A DNA stretch of 64,000 bases, taken from Erwinia sorbitola (lineage in GTDB: Bacteria > Pseudomonadota > Gammaproteobacteria > Enterobacterales > Enterobacteriaceae). The notes under the pieces are model-generated. The model made no database searches, was not told the origin of the DNA, and was given only the letters and a program-made list of their open reading frames with translations. Shown in pieces: positions 17,797-25,531 of the stretch; position 1 is the stretch's first letter, and every line of letters begins with the position of its first letter. The stretch lies in the NCBI RefSeq assembly GCF_009738185.1, contig NZ_CP046509.1:3103501-3167500 (forward strand), in the 5' to 3' direction. Position numbers and translations under genes: made by a program.

Positions 17797-18318
17797 ATGA
17801 AACGCATTGCTATCGATATGGATGAGGTTATCGCTGATTTTCATCCTAAGATGTTAGCGACCTGGAATGCTCATTTTTCACAGCAGCTGACGCTGGACGA
17901 GCTGAACCTGTTTAATCTGCATCAGGATGATCCGGATAAACTGGTAGAAATATTTGAACTGGTTGGTGACCCGACCTTCTTTGCCGATTTAGGGGTAATC
18001 GCCGACAGTCAGCGGGTCATTGCCCGGCTGAGTGAACATTATGAGATCTTTATTACCACCGCAGCGATGGAAGTACCGACCTCATTCAACGCCAAGTTCC
18101 AGTGGCTGAAACAACATTTCCCGGCAATCAAACCCAGTAACATCGTCTTCTGCGGCAACAAAAGTATCATTAACGCTGACTATATGATTGATGACAATGT
18201 GATTAACTTTGCCAATTTCTGCGGGGAAGGCATTCTCTATTCGGCCCCCCACAACCGCCATGTGACGGGCTACCGACGCGTGGAAAACTGGCAGGAAATA
18301 GAAACACTGCTGCTGTAA
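17797..18318 (+). CDS. 5'(3')-deoxyribonucleotidase-type HAD phosphatase
   Basis: 173 residues of the NT5C/5'-nucleotidase HAD group. The nucleophile motif is DMDEVIADFHP near the N-terminus, motif II is in FITTAAME, and the acidic motif is YMIDDN. It probably dephosphorylates (deoxy)ribonucleoside monophosphates in the cytoplasm. ATG 17797 is chosen because GGAG lies at proper distance and the fold begins there (MKRIAIDMDE). The same frame extends to 17734 without homology. Convergent with hutG across a hairpin. Confidence 0.82.
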   Translation: MKRIAIDMDEVIADFHPKMLATWNAHFSQQLTLDELNLFNLHQDDPDKLVEIFELVGDPTFFADLGVIADSQRVIARLSEHYEIFITTAAMEVPTSFNAKFQWLKQHFPAIKPSNIVFCGNKSIINADYMIDDNVINFANFCGEGILYSAPHNRHVTGYRRVENWQEIETLLL

Positions 18319-18335
18319 TCGCTGTCGATAAGCCA

Positions 18336-18376
18336 GGGCGCAGCGTACTCGCGCCCAGAGATTTTCTTATTTTTTG
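18336..18376 (+). terminator. Hairpin between nucleotidase and hutG
   Basis: GGGCGC (18336-18341)/GCGCCC (18351-18356), followed on the plus strand by AGAG-ATTTTCTTATTTTTT. A likely terminator for the plus-strand gene, overlapping the 3' end of hutG. Confidence 0.55.
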
Positions 18377-19155
18377 TGATGCTGTAGCATCGTCTCAATC
18401 AGCTGCTTCAGCAGCGGCTGTAGCGAGGCCGCTTTGTCGCCGCGCCAGTTAAATGGCGGCTGCTCATCCATATAATTACACTGCGCCAGCTCCAGCTGTA
18501 TTGCATGCTGGTTATCCTGCGGCTTACCGTAAGCGCGGGTAATGTAGCCCCCTTTGAAGCGCCCGTTCAGCACCCAACTGTAGCGCGACTGTGCGGCACA
18601 GCATGCGGTTAGCTGTTGCGCTATGGCTTCGCTACAGCTTGCGCCATCATTGGTTCCCAGGTTCAGATCCGGCAGTCTGCCATCAAATAAACGCGGGATA
18701 ACCGATGCGATCGAATGCGCATCAAACAGCAACGCATAACCAAACTGCTGCCTGATGCGCGCCAGCTCCTGCTGAATTTTTTCATGATACGGCTGCCAGA
18801 TCTGATGCAGGTAACTATCACGTTGAGCCGCTGTTGGGGTTTTACCCGGCGCAAAAGTCGGCGTGCCATCAAAAAGGGTTTCCGGATAGAGTCCGGTGGT
18901 AGCCGTGGTGTAGAGCGCCTGATTATCCGGCGGACGGTTCAGATCAATAACAAAGCGTGAGTAGTTCCCCACCAGCACGCTGACGCCCATTTCACGGGCA
19001 AAATCATACAGCTGCGGAATATGCCAGTCGGTATCACACAGCCCTTGTGCAGCGGCGCTCAGACCCGCCTCAACTTCTGGGGTCAGCATGGTGCCTGCAT
19101 GGGGAATACTCAGCAGCAGCGGCAGTGAACCACCGCTGAATTGATAAGCGTTCAT
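18367..19155 (-). CDS. hutG: N-formylglutamate deformylase HutG
   Basis: 262 residues of the N-formylglutamate amidohydrolase (FGase) family. It shows LLLSIPHAGTML, the NYSRFVIDLNRPPDN block and FDAHSIASVIP, which carries metal-binding Asp and His, plus GRFKGGYITRAYG. It hydrolyses N-formyl-L-glutamate to glutamate and formate, the last step of the five-step histidine pathway. This is unrelated to the arginase-like formiminoglutamase also called HutG in Klebsiella. ATG 19155 overlaps the hutI stop by four bases, so hutI-hutG are co-translated. The genuine partner HutF is divergent. Confidence 0.93.
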   Translation of the reverse strand: MNAYQFSGGSLPLLLSIPHAGTMLTPEVEAGLSAAAQGLCDTDWHIPQLYDFAREMGVSVLVGNYSRFVIDLNRPPDNQALYTTATTGLYPETLFDGTPTFAPGKTPTAAQRDSYLHQIWQPYHEKIQQELARIRQQFGYALLFDAHSIASVIPRLFDGRLPDLNLGTNDGASCSEAIAQQLTACCAAQSRYSWVLNGRFKGGYITRAYGKPQDNQHAIQLELAQCNYMDEQPPFNWRGDKAASLQPLLKQLIETMLQHHKK

Positions 19156-20369
19156 CGTTGTTCTCCACGAAAGATTACCCGGCAAGGCAGCTGCCCGCCA
19201 AGCCAGTAAACCAGTTCAGCCGGACGTGCCAGCGGCCAGTGGACAAAATCCGCCAGCTTGCCAGCCTCCAGCGAACCAAGACGATCGTCAAGGCCCAGCG
19301 CACGCGCACCGTGCAGCGTTACGCCAGCCAGCGCCTCTTCTGGCGTCATGCCAAACAGCGTACAGCCCATATTCAGCATCAGGCGCAGCGACAGAGCCGG
19401 TGACGTGCCCGGATTCGCATCGCTGGCCAGCGCCATTGGCACCTGATAGCGGCGGAACAGCTCAACAGGCGGGCGCTGGGTTTCCCTCAGAAGATAGAAA
19501 GCACCAGGCAACAGCACGGCAACGGTACCGTGCTGTGCCATAGCAGCCACATCGCTTTCTGTAGCGTATTCCACATGATCTGCCGACAGCGCATTAAACT
19601 CTGCCGCCAGCGTACTGCCGCCCAGCGACGAGAGCTGCTCGGCATGAAGCTTCACCGGCAGCCCAAGCCGCTGTGCCGCTGTGAACACCCGCCGCACCTG
19701 CTCCGGTGAAAATGCCAGATGCTCGCAGAAAGCATCCACCGCATCCGCCAGACCTTCTGCCGCCACCTGAGGCAGCAGCTCATCACAAATCACATCTACC
19801 CAGGCATCGGACTGCTGCTGATATTCGGGAGGTATTGCGTGAGCCGCCAGACAGGTCGCCTCAATTTGCACGGGAACCTGCTGTGCCAGCTGGCGTATAG
19901 CCTGCAACATACGCAGCTCACTGGCGACTTCCAGCCCATAGCCCGACTTAATTTCTACGGTGGTAACCCCCTCCGCCAGCAGATGTTCCAGGCGCTGACG
20001 TGCACTCGCCACCAGCTGCGCCTGCGATGCGCCACGGGTCGCACGTACGGTAGAGAGTATCCCTCCGCCCTGGGCAGCAATCTCGCTGTAACTGACCCCA
20101 TTCAGGCGTTGTTCAAACTCATGACTGCGATCGCCGCCGAATACCAGATGGGTATGGCAATCCACCAGGCCAGGGGTGACTATCCCCCCGCCCAGGTCAG
20201 TGCGCTGGCTGGCCTGAATCTGTGAGCTTTCTGCATAAGGGCCGACCCAGACAATCTCTTCACCGCTGACGGCTATCGCACCCTTTTCAATAATGCTGTA
20301 GCGGCCATCCTGCATAGTGACAATATCAGCCCCATACCAGAGATGGTCACAGTTGAATTGCTGATTCAT
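19152..20369 (-). CDS. hutI: Imidazolonepropionase HutI
   Basis: 405 residues of the amidohydrolase superfamily. Metal ligands lie in VDCHTHLVFGGDR, KLHAEQLSS and SDANPGTSP. The conserved GVSYSEIAAQGGGILSTVRATR segment identifies imidazolonepropionase. It converts 4-imidazolone-5-propionate to N-formimino-L-glutamate. ATG 20369 (MNQQF) with GGGAGAG upstream is preferred to a start seven codons earlier. First gene of the hutI-hutG operon, divergent from hutF, with a TGTATATACA operator between. Confidence 0.95.
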   Translation of the reverse strand: MNQQFNCDHLWYGADIVTMQDGRYSIIEKGAIAVSGEEIVWVGPYAESSQIQASQRTDLGGGIVTPGLVDCHTHLVFGGDRSHEFEQRLNGVSYSEIAAQGGGILSTVRATRGASQAQLVASARQRLEHLLAEGVTTVEIKSGYGLEVASELRMLQAIRQLAQQVPVQIEATCLAAHAIPPEYQQQSDAWVDVICDELLPQVAAEGLADAVDAFCEHLAFSPEQVRRVFTAAQRLGLPVKLHAEQLSSLGGSTLAAEFNALSADHVEYATESDVAAMAQHGTVAVLLPGAFYLLRETQRPPVELFRRYQVPMALASDANPGTSPALSLRLMLNMGCTLFGMTPEEALAGVTLHGARALGLDDRLGSLEAGKLADFVHWPLARPAELVYWLGGQLPCRVIFRGEQR

Positions 20370-20417
20370 CGGCTCTCCCACGTTGCGCACTTTACTGTTG
20401 ATCTATAAGTATGTATA

Positions 20418-20427
20418 TGTATATACA
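20418..20427. promoter_or_regulatory. HutC-type operator in the hutI-hutF intergenic region
   Basis: TGTATATACA is a perfect palindrome between the divergent starts of hutI and hutF, in a run of alternating GTATAT sequence. It resembles the TGTATAGACA elements upstream of hutC and hutH in this window and known HutC sites. Binding is inference. Confidence 0.7.
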
Positions 20428-20450
20428 ACCTCATTGCTCAGGAAGCAACC

Positions 20451-21806
20451 ATGACTCGTTTTTTTGCGACCCGCGCCCTGCTGGCCGATGGCTGGCAACA
20501 TAATGTACTGATTGACGTCGACAACCAGGGCATGATTACCGCCACCACCGCCAACAGTTCGCCCGAGGATGCAGAGCGTCTTAATGGTGCCGTACTGCCT
20601 GCAATGGCCAATCTCCATTCCCACGCCTTCCAGAGGGCGATGGCCGGACTGGCTGAAGTAGCGGGTAATCCGCAGGATAGTTTCTGGACATGGCGCGAAC
20701 TGATGTACCGCATGGTTCAGCGCCTGTCGCCTGAACAGACAGGTGCCATCGCCAGCCATCTCTATGTTGATATGCTGAAAGGCGGCTACACCCAGGTGGC
20801 CGAGTTCCATTACCTGCACCACCAGCCTGATGGCCAGCCCTACGCTGACGATGCCATGTTACGCCAGCTTATCCATGCTGCTGAACGCAGCGGTATCGGC
20901 CAGACGCTGCTGCCGGTGCTCTACAGCTACAGCGGCTTTGGCAGCCAGCCCCCACAACCAGGACAGAAGCGTTTTATTCAGGACACTCAGGGCTATCTTG
21001 ATCAGCAGCAGCGCCTGCAACAGCTGATTACAGGACGCCCGTTACTCAATCACGGCCTGTGCTTCCACTCTTTGCGTGCAGTCAGCGAAGAGCAGATGCG
21101 TGAAGTTCTGGCAGGCAGCCCTGACGATCTTCCGGTACATATTCATATTGCCGAGCAGGAAAAAGAAGTTAACGACTCGCTGGCCTGGTGCGGAGAACGC
21201 CCGGTCAGCTGGCTGTTGAATCGCTTCGCAGTGGATGAACGCTGGTGCCTGATCCACGCCACACATCTGGATGAACAGGAGATCGCAGGTCTTGCTGCCA
21301 GCCGTGCCGTCGCCGGATTATGCCCGACCACCGAAGCTAATCTCGGCGATGGTATTTTCCCCGCCACCCACTATGTTGCACAGGGTGGCCGCTGGGGAAT
21401 TGGCAGCGACAGCCACGTTTCACTGGATGTTGTTGAGGAGCTGCGCTGGCTTGAGTATAGCCAGCGCCTGCGTGACCACCGCCGTAACCGTATCGTAACC
21501 GCACAGCAACCCTCAGTGGGCGAAGTACTGTATCAGCAGGCACTGGCAGGGGGTGCCCAGGCCTGTGGCGTGAAAATTGGCAGCCTGCAGCCAGGCTACC
21601 GCGCTGACTGGCTGGTGTTAGGCGGCGATGCGCAGCTGGAGTTCACTCAGGATGCCTCCGTACTCAACCGCTGGCTGTTTGCCGGCAACCGCAGCCAGAT
21701 TCAGGACGTGTTTGTCGCCGGGCAGCAGCGCATCTGCGCCGGGCAACACGCACAGCAGGCAGAAATTGATGCCGGACTGCGTGAAGCTCTGGAGGCATTG
21801 CAATGA
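20451..21806 (+). CDS. hutF: Formimidoylglutamate deiminase HutF
   Basis: 451 residues, amidohydrolase superfamily, converting N-formimino-L-glutamate to N-formyl-L-glutamate and ammonia. Metal-binding motifs: NLHSHAFQRAMAGL, HIHIAEQEKEV, HATHLDEQE and GSDSHVSLD. This fits HutF of the pseudomonad-type five-step pathway and explains the presence of the deformylase HutG. Start has AGGAAG upstream. It overlaps hutD by ATGA. Confidence 0.95.
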   Translation: MTRFFATRALLADGWQHNVLIDVDNQGMITATTANSSPEDAERLNGAVLPAMANLHSHAFQRAMAGLAEVAGNPQDSFWTWRELMYRMVQRLSPEQTGAIASHLYVDMLKGGYTQVAEFHYLHHQPDGQPYADDAMLRQLIHAAERSGIGQTLLPVLYSYSGFGSQPPQPGQKRFIQDTQGYLDQQQRLQQLITGRPLLNHGLCFHSLRAVSEEQMREVLAGSPDDLPVHIHIAEQEKEVNDSLAWCGERPVSWLLNRFAVDERWCLIHATHLDEQEIAGLAASRAVAGLCPTTEANLGDGIFPATHYVAQGGRWGIGSDSHVSLDVVEELRWLEYSQRLRDHRRNRIVTAQQPSVGEVLYQQALAGGAQACGVKIGSLQPGYRADWLVLGGDAQLEFTQDASVLNRWLFAGNRSQIQDVFVAGQQRICAGQHAQQAEIDAGLREALEALQ

Positions 21807-22348
21807 TTCATCTGTACGACAGCAGCAGACTCCCCGCCAGCCGATGGCGTAACGGCGGCGGAGAAACTCGTGAAATTGTCAGCTACCCACCCGGTCTGGC
21901 CGACTTTGAGTGGCGCATCAGCATTGCCACTATTGCTGCTGACGGCGACTTCTCACTGTTTCCCGGCATTGATCGCATCATCACGCTACTGAGCGGCGAA
22001 GTAGCGCTCTATCGTCACGGTAATCTTTACCACCAGCTGGGTCTGCACCAGCCCTTTGCTTTTGCCGGAGAAGATGCGATCAGCGCCCGCCTTGCTGCCC
22101 AGACCAGCACTGATTTTAATATTATGGCGCGACGCGATATCTATCAGCCTGAGGCCGGTATCACTACCGCCCCCTTCTCACCTGTAGCGACAGCCGCCGG
22201 AGTCGTTTATGTCCTTGCGGGTCACTGGCAGCATCAGCAAACCCTGCTGGCAGCAGGTCAGGGAGCCTGGTGGGAGAATAACGCCGGGACATTTATTCCG
22301 GCTTCGGCGAATGCGCAATTGTTATGGGGTAAGCTAATCCCTCGATAG
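21803..22348 (+). CDS. hutD: HutD/Ves family cupin protein
   Basis: 181 residues of the HutD/Ves family, with the opening RLPASRWRNGGGETREIVSYPP and WRISIATIAADGDFSLFPGIDRIITLLSGE, which are strongly conserved in the family. The fold is a bicupin. HutD in Pseudomonas is reported as a governor limiting hut activity; its biochemical role is unsettled. Translationally coupled to hutF by a four-base overlap. Downstream is the ERIC array. Confidence 0.9.
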   Translation: MIHLYDSSRLPASRWRNGGGETREIVSYPPGLADFEWRISIATIAADGDFSLFPGIDRIITLLSGEVALYRHGNLYHQLGLHQPFAFAGEDAISARLAAQTSTDFNIMARRDIYQPEAGITTAPFSPVATAAGVVYVLAGHWQHQQTLLAAGQGAWWENNAGTFIPASANAQLLWGKLIPR

Positions 22349-22400
22349 AAAGTGCCAGGAGTGGATTCAGGCGAAGAATAAAGTCTAAATATCTTAGAAA

Positions 22401-22433
22401 TATTTTAGGGATATTTTAGGGATATTTTAGGGA
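22401..22433. repeat. Three 11-bp tandem repeats (TATTTTAGGGA)
   Basis: TATTTTAGGGA occurs three times exactly (22401-22411, 22412-22422, 22423-22433), with a degenerate copy before (TATCTTAGAAA, 22390-22400). The array abuts the left end of the first ERIC copy. Eleven bases is about one helical turn. Confidence 0.95.
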
Positions 22434-22556
22434 TAGCCTAAATAATTCGAGATGCAGCAAGGCGGCAAATGCGTGAGTCCCGATGAGCTTACATCAGTAA
22501 GTGATTCGGGCGAGCAAACGCAGCCAACGCAGCTGCGGCTCGAAGTATGACGATAA
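22434..22556 (+). repeat. ERIC element, copy 1
   Basis: A full-length enterobacterial repetitive intergenic consensus element. The left end is TAGCCTAAATAATTCGAGATG, the central palindrome runs through CCCGATGAGCTTAC / GTAAGTGATTCGGG, and the right end is GCGGCTCGAAGTATGACG. The centre corresponds to the known ERIC1R/ERIC2 primer regions. It lies downstream of hutD. Confidence 0.9.
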
Positions 22557-22558
22557 AA

Positions 22559-22682
22559 TAGCCTAAATAATTCGAGATGCAGCAAGGCGGCAAATGCGTG
22601 AGTCCCGATGAGCTTACATTAGTAAGTGATTCGGGCGAGCAAATGCAGCCAACGCAGCTGCGGCTCGAAGTATAACGGCTAT
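22559..22682 (+). repeat. ERIC element, copy 2
   Basis: A second full-length copy in the same orientation, nearly identical to copy 1 (for example TTACATT for TTACATC). Its last 75 bases (22608-22682) are the first unit of the tandem array that follows. Confidence 0.9.
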
Positions 22683-22907
22683 CTGAGCTTACATCAGTAA
22701 GTGATGCGGGCGAGCAAACGCAGCCAACACAGCTGCGGCTCGAATTATGACGGCTATCTGAGCTTACATCAGTAAGTGATTTGGGCGAGCAAACGCAGCC
22801 AACACAGCTGCGGCTCGAATTATGACGGCTATCTGAGCTTACATTAGTAAGTGATTCGGGTGAGCAAATGCAGCCAACACAGCTGCGGCTCGAAGTATGA
22901 CGGCTAT
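22683..22907 (+). repeat. Three tandem 75-bp ERIC right-end units
   Basis: Units 22683-22757, 22758-22832 and 22833-22907 each begin CTGAGCTTACAT and end GACGGCTAT. Each is the right-hand 75 bases of an ERIC element, so with copy 2 there are four head-to-tail. The units differ at a few positions (ATGCGGG, TTTGGGC, TTCGGGT). The array ends exactly at the hutC stop codon. It probably arose by slippage or unequal recombination. Confidence 0.92.
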
Positions 22908-23662
22908 TAGCCATGACCTTTAAAGCGGCCCAACAGCTTATAGCGGGATCCGGGATACAACAGGCGTGCGTAAGTAACTATCTTACTGTCACTCCAGGTC
23001 TGACGCCGTATCAGCAGGCAGGGTTCGTGGGGTTCAATGGCTAAATGGCGGCACTGCCGGGCATCTGGCAGCACTGCTTCTACGATATGTTCGCCTGCCG
23101 TAAGGGGCGCTACGCGCATCAGGTAGGTGTATGGCGTCTGATTATCATAATCCTGATGCAGATAATCCGGGGCCATCTGAGGATTCACCAGCCGCTCTTC
23201 GAGCTGCACTGGCTGCTCGTTTTCGTAATGCACCATCAGCGACTGAAACACCGACTGGCCGGTGCTTAATCCCAGCACTGCCGCCTGCTCAGGGTCTGCT
23301 TTGCATTCCCGCAGCGTAATAATTTTGCAGCTGTGACGATGTCCACGCTGGGCGATCTCTTCCGCGATGTTATGCACTTCCAGCATCGCTGTGTAGCCCT
23401 TCACCTCGGCTACAAAAGTGCCCACCCCTTGCATACGAATCAGGTAACCTTCGCTGGTCAGCTCACGCAGTGCGCGGTTAATGGTCATCCGGCTGACGCC
23501 AAGCTCATTGACCAGCTCACTCTCTGACGGCACACGCTGATTAGCTTTCCAGACTCCTTCGGTAATCTGGCTGATAATTGCCTGCTTCACTCGCAGGTAT
23601 ATTGGTGCAGGCTGATCGCTCATGGCTGCTGAAAGTTGTGAAATGGCAGTCTGCGCAACCAT
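22907..23662 (-). CDS. hutC: Histidine utilization repressor HutC
   Basis: 251 residues, GntR family. N-terminal winged helix with RVPSESELVNELGVSRMTINRALRELTSEGYLIRMQGVGTFVA, and a C-terminal UTRA ligand domain containing YTYLMRVAPLTAGEHIVEAVLPD and ending SRYKLLGRFKGHG. It represses hut genes and is relieved by urocanate in characterised systems. ATG 23662 has AAGGA seven bases upstream; a second Met at residue 14 lacks one. The TAA stop (22907-22909) lies at the ERIC junction. Divergent from hutH. Confidence 0.95.
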   Translation of the reverse strand: MVAQTAISQLSAAMSDQPAPIYLRVKQAIISQITEGVWKANQRVPSESELVNELGVSRMTINRALRELTSEGYLIRMQGVGTFVAEVKGYTAMLEVHNIAEEIAQRGHRHSCKIITLRECKADPEQAAVLGLSTGQSVFQSLMVHYENEQPVQLEERLVNPQMAPDYLHQDYDNQTPYTYLMRVAPLTAGEHIVEAVLPDARQCRHLAIEPHEPCLLIRRQTWSDSKIVTYARLLYPGSRYKLLGRFKGHG

Positions 23663-23714
23663 AGCGGATTCCTTAATGATCTAATAACGGCAGTTTACTG
23701 GCTAAATTCTGATA

Positions 23715-23724
23715 TGTATAGACA
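23715..23724. promoter_or_regulatory. HutC-type operator upstream of hutC
   Basis: TGTATAGACA, 52 bases before the hutC start, is identical to the element at 23873-23882 and is the reverse complement of TGTCTATACA at 23944-23953. It probably mediates autoregulation. Confidence 0.65.
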
Positions 23725-23864
23725 TCCTGGCTGCACCAGTACCGGGCAATATGCCTGTGAATGGTGCAGCCAGGGATGCCTGCTGTTAGTGGTTTGTTGA
23801 ACTATTCCCTTCGATGCCGCCTCTTACCTGTATCACTTGTTTTGTGACGTAGCTGGCACAACTC

Positions 23865-23892
23865 TTGCTGGTTGTATAGACAAGACTATACA
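23865..23892 (+). promoter_or_regulatory. hutH promoter with overlapping HutC-type operator
   Basis: TTGCTG (23865-23870) and TATACA (23887-23892) with a 16-base spacer form a possible promoter. Over it lies the dyad TGTATAG (23873-23879)-N6-CTATACA (23886-23892), which contains TGTATAGACA. A repressor here would block RNA polymerase directly. Promoter strength and binding are unproven. Confidence 0.6.
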
Positions 23893-23943
23893 CATGTGAT
23901 TCACTCGTCTTCGACTTCATTACAAACATTTCACAACTCAAGT

Positions 23944-23953
23944 TGTCTATACA
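23944..23953. promoter_or_regulatory. HutC-type operator beside the hutH ribosome site
   Basis: TGTCTATACA, the inverted form of the other hut elements, lies immediately before AGGAG of hutH. It is 71 bp from the matching site at 23873, close to seven helical turns. Confidence 0.65.
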
Positions 23954-23963
23954 GGAGTATACC

Positions 23964-25508
23964 ATGTCACTGACTACGCATCATTGCCTGCTGACACCGG
24001 GTAAGGTGGAGCTGGCCACCCTCAAAGCTATCTATCGCGGGGGCGTCACACTGGCGCTGGACGAAACGTCGCGCAACCGTATTCAGCAGGCAAGTGCTAC
24101 CGTGGCCGCCATCGTTAAAGAGGGCAAAGTGACCTACGGCATCAACACGGGCTTTGGCAAACTGGCGCAAACCACCATTCCAACGGAGCGCCTGGCTGAA
24201 TTGCAGCGTAACCTGGTGCTGTCACATAGCGTTGGGCTGGGCGATCTGTTACCGGATGATGTGGTGCGCGTGATTATGGCCACCAAGGTGATTAGCCTGG
24301 CGCGCGGTCATTCAGGGATCAGGATCGAGCTGGTCGATGGGCTTATCGCTCTGTTTAATGCCGGTATTATGCCGTGCATCCCGGAAAAAGGGTCAGTCGG
24401 AGCCTCGGGCGATCTGGCCCCGCTGGCGCACCTGTCGCTGATGCTGCTGGGTGAAGGCGAAGTAAGGGTAAAGGGTAAGCTGATCCCGGCAACAGAAGGG
24501 CTGGCACTTGCCGGACTGCAACCCTTTGTACTGGGGCCAAAAGAGGGTCTCGCGCTGCTGAACGGTACTCAGGTATCGACGGCGCTGGCGCTGCGCGGCC
24601 TGTTCGAGGGAGAGAATGTGTTTGCCGCCGGTCTGGTGGCGGGTGCTCTGTCGCTGGAAGCCATTAAAGGTTCGATTAAACCTTTCGATCACCGTATCCA
24701 TGAAGCTCGCGGCCAGCAGGGGCAGATTGAGGTTGCCGCAGCGGTGTCTTCGCTGCTCGAAGGGAGCGAAATCCTCGTTTCACACGCTAACTGTGGCCGC
24801 GTTCAGGATCCTTATTCGATCCGCTGCGTCCCGCAGGTGATGGGTGCGTGTCTGGATAATCTTAACCATGCGGCAAAAGTGTTGCAGATTGAAGCCAATG
24901 CCGCCTCCGACAACCCGCTGGTGTTTACCGATACCGGCGAAGTGATTTCCGGCGGTAACTTCCACGCCGAGCCAGTAGCCTTTGCTGCCGATATTATCGC
25001 GCTGGCCATCGCCGAAATTGGTGCCATCTCTGAGCGCCGTCTGGCGCTGATGCTGGATACCGGCCTTTCCGGTCTGCCACCGTTCCTGGTCAATGACGGC
25101 GGGGTTAACTCCGGCTTTATGATCGCACAGGTCACGGCGGCGGCGCTGGCCTCTGAAAATAAATCCCTGGCTCATCCCGGCAGCGTCGACAGCCTGCCAA
25201 CCTCGGCCAATCAGGAAGATCACGTGTCGATGGCGACCTACGCCGCACGCCGTCTGGGTGCCATGTGCTTCAACACCGCCGCCGTCGTCGGTATTGAAGC
25301 GATGGCCGCCGCCCAGGGCATTGATTTTATCCGCCCGCTGCAAAGTTCCCCGCTGCTGGAACAGATTCTGGCGACCATCCGCGAGCGCGTACCTTACCTG
25401 GAAAAAGACCGCCTGATGGCACCGGATATCGAGCAGATGCGTCTGTGGGCTGGTGCAGATCAATGGCCAGAAGCTATCGCTGCCCTGTTACCTGCGCGTG
25501 CGCATTAA
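23964..25508 (+). CDS. hutH: Histidine ammonia-lyase HutH
   Basis: 514 residues. The first enzyme of histidine degradation, giving urocanate and ammonia. The ASG triad that cyclises to the MIO electrophile lies in GSVGASGDLAPLAHLSL (about 147-149). Other family blocks are YGINTGFGKLAQT, NGTQVSTALAL, QDPYSIRCVPQV and NQEDHVSM. ATG 23964 with AGGAG six bases upstream is preferred to an upstream in-frame ATG at 23943, which overlaps the operator. First gene of hutH-hutU. Confidence 0.97.
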   Translation: MSLTTHHCLLTPGKVELATLKAIYRGGVTLALDETSRNRIQQASATVAAIVKEGKVTYGINTGFGKLAQTTIPTERLAELQRNLVLSHSVGLGDLLPDDVVRVIMATKVISLARGHSGIRIELVDGLIALFNAGIMPCIPEKGSVGASGDLAPLAHLSLMLLGEGEVRVKGKLIPATEGLALAGLQPFVLGPKEGLALLNGTQVSTALALRGLFEGENVFAAGLVAGALSLEAIKGSIKPFDHRIHEARGQQGQIEVAAAVSSLLEGSEILVSHANCGRVQDPYSIRCVPQVMGACLDNLNHAAKVLQIEANAASDNPLVFTDTGEVISGGNFHAEPVAFAADIIALAIAEIGAISERRLALMLDTGLSGLPPFLVNDGGVNSGFMIAQVTAAALASENKSLAHPGSVDSLPTSANQEDHVSMATYAARRLGAMCFNTAAVVGIEAMAAAQGIDFIRPLQSSPLLEQILATIRERVPYLEKDRLMAPDIEQMRLWAGADQWPEAIAALLPARAH

Positions 25509-25531
25509 GCCTGTATTGAGAGGAATAAACC

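Noticed and set aside
22434..22907. A CRISPR array.
   Set aside because: The units are tandem and contiguous without variable spacers, and match the ERIC consensus. No cas genes are nearby.
22489..22914. A 141-codon open frame on the minus strand with 25-residue repeats (SSDSRHNSSRSCVGC type).
   Set aside because: The 75-bp ERIC units are a multiple of three, so any frame open in one unit stays open through all. There is no ribosome site or independent homology; the repeats are the ERIC array itself.
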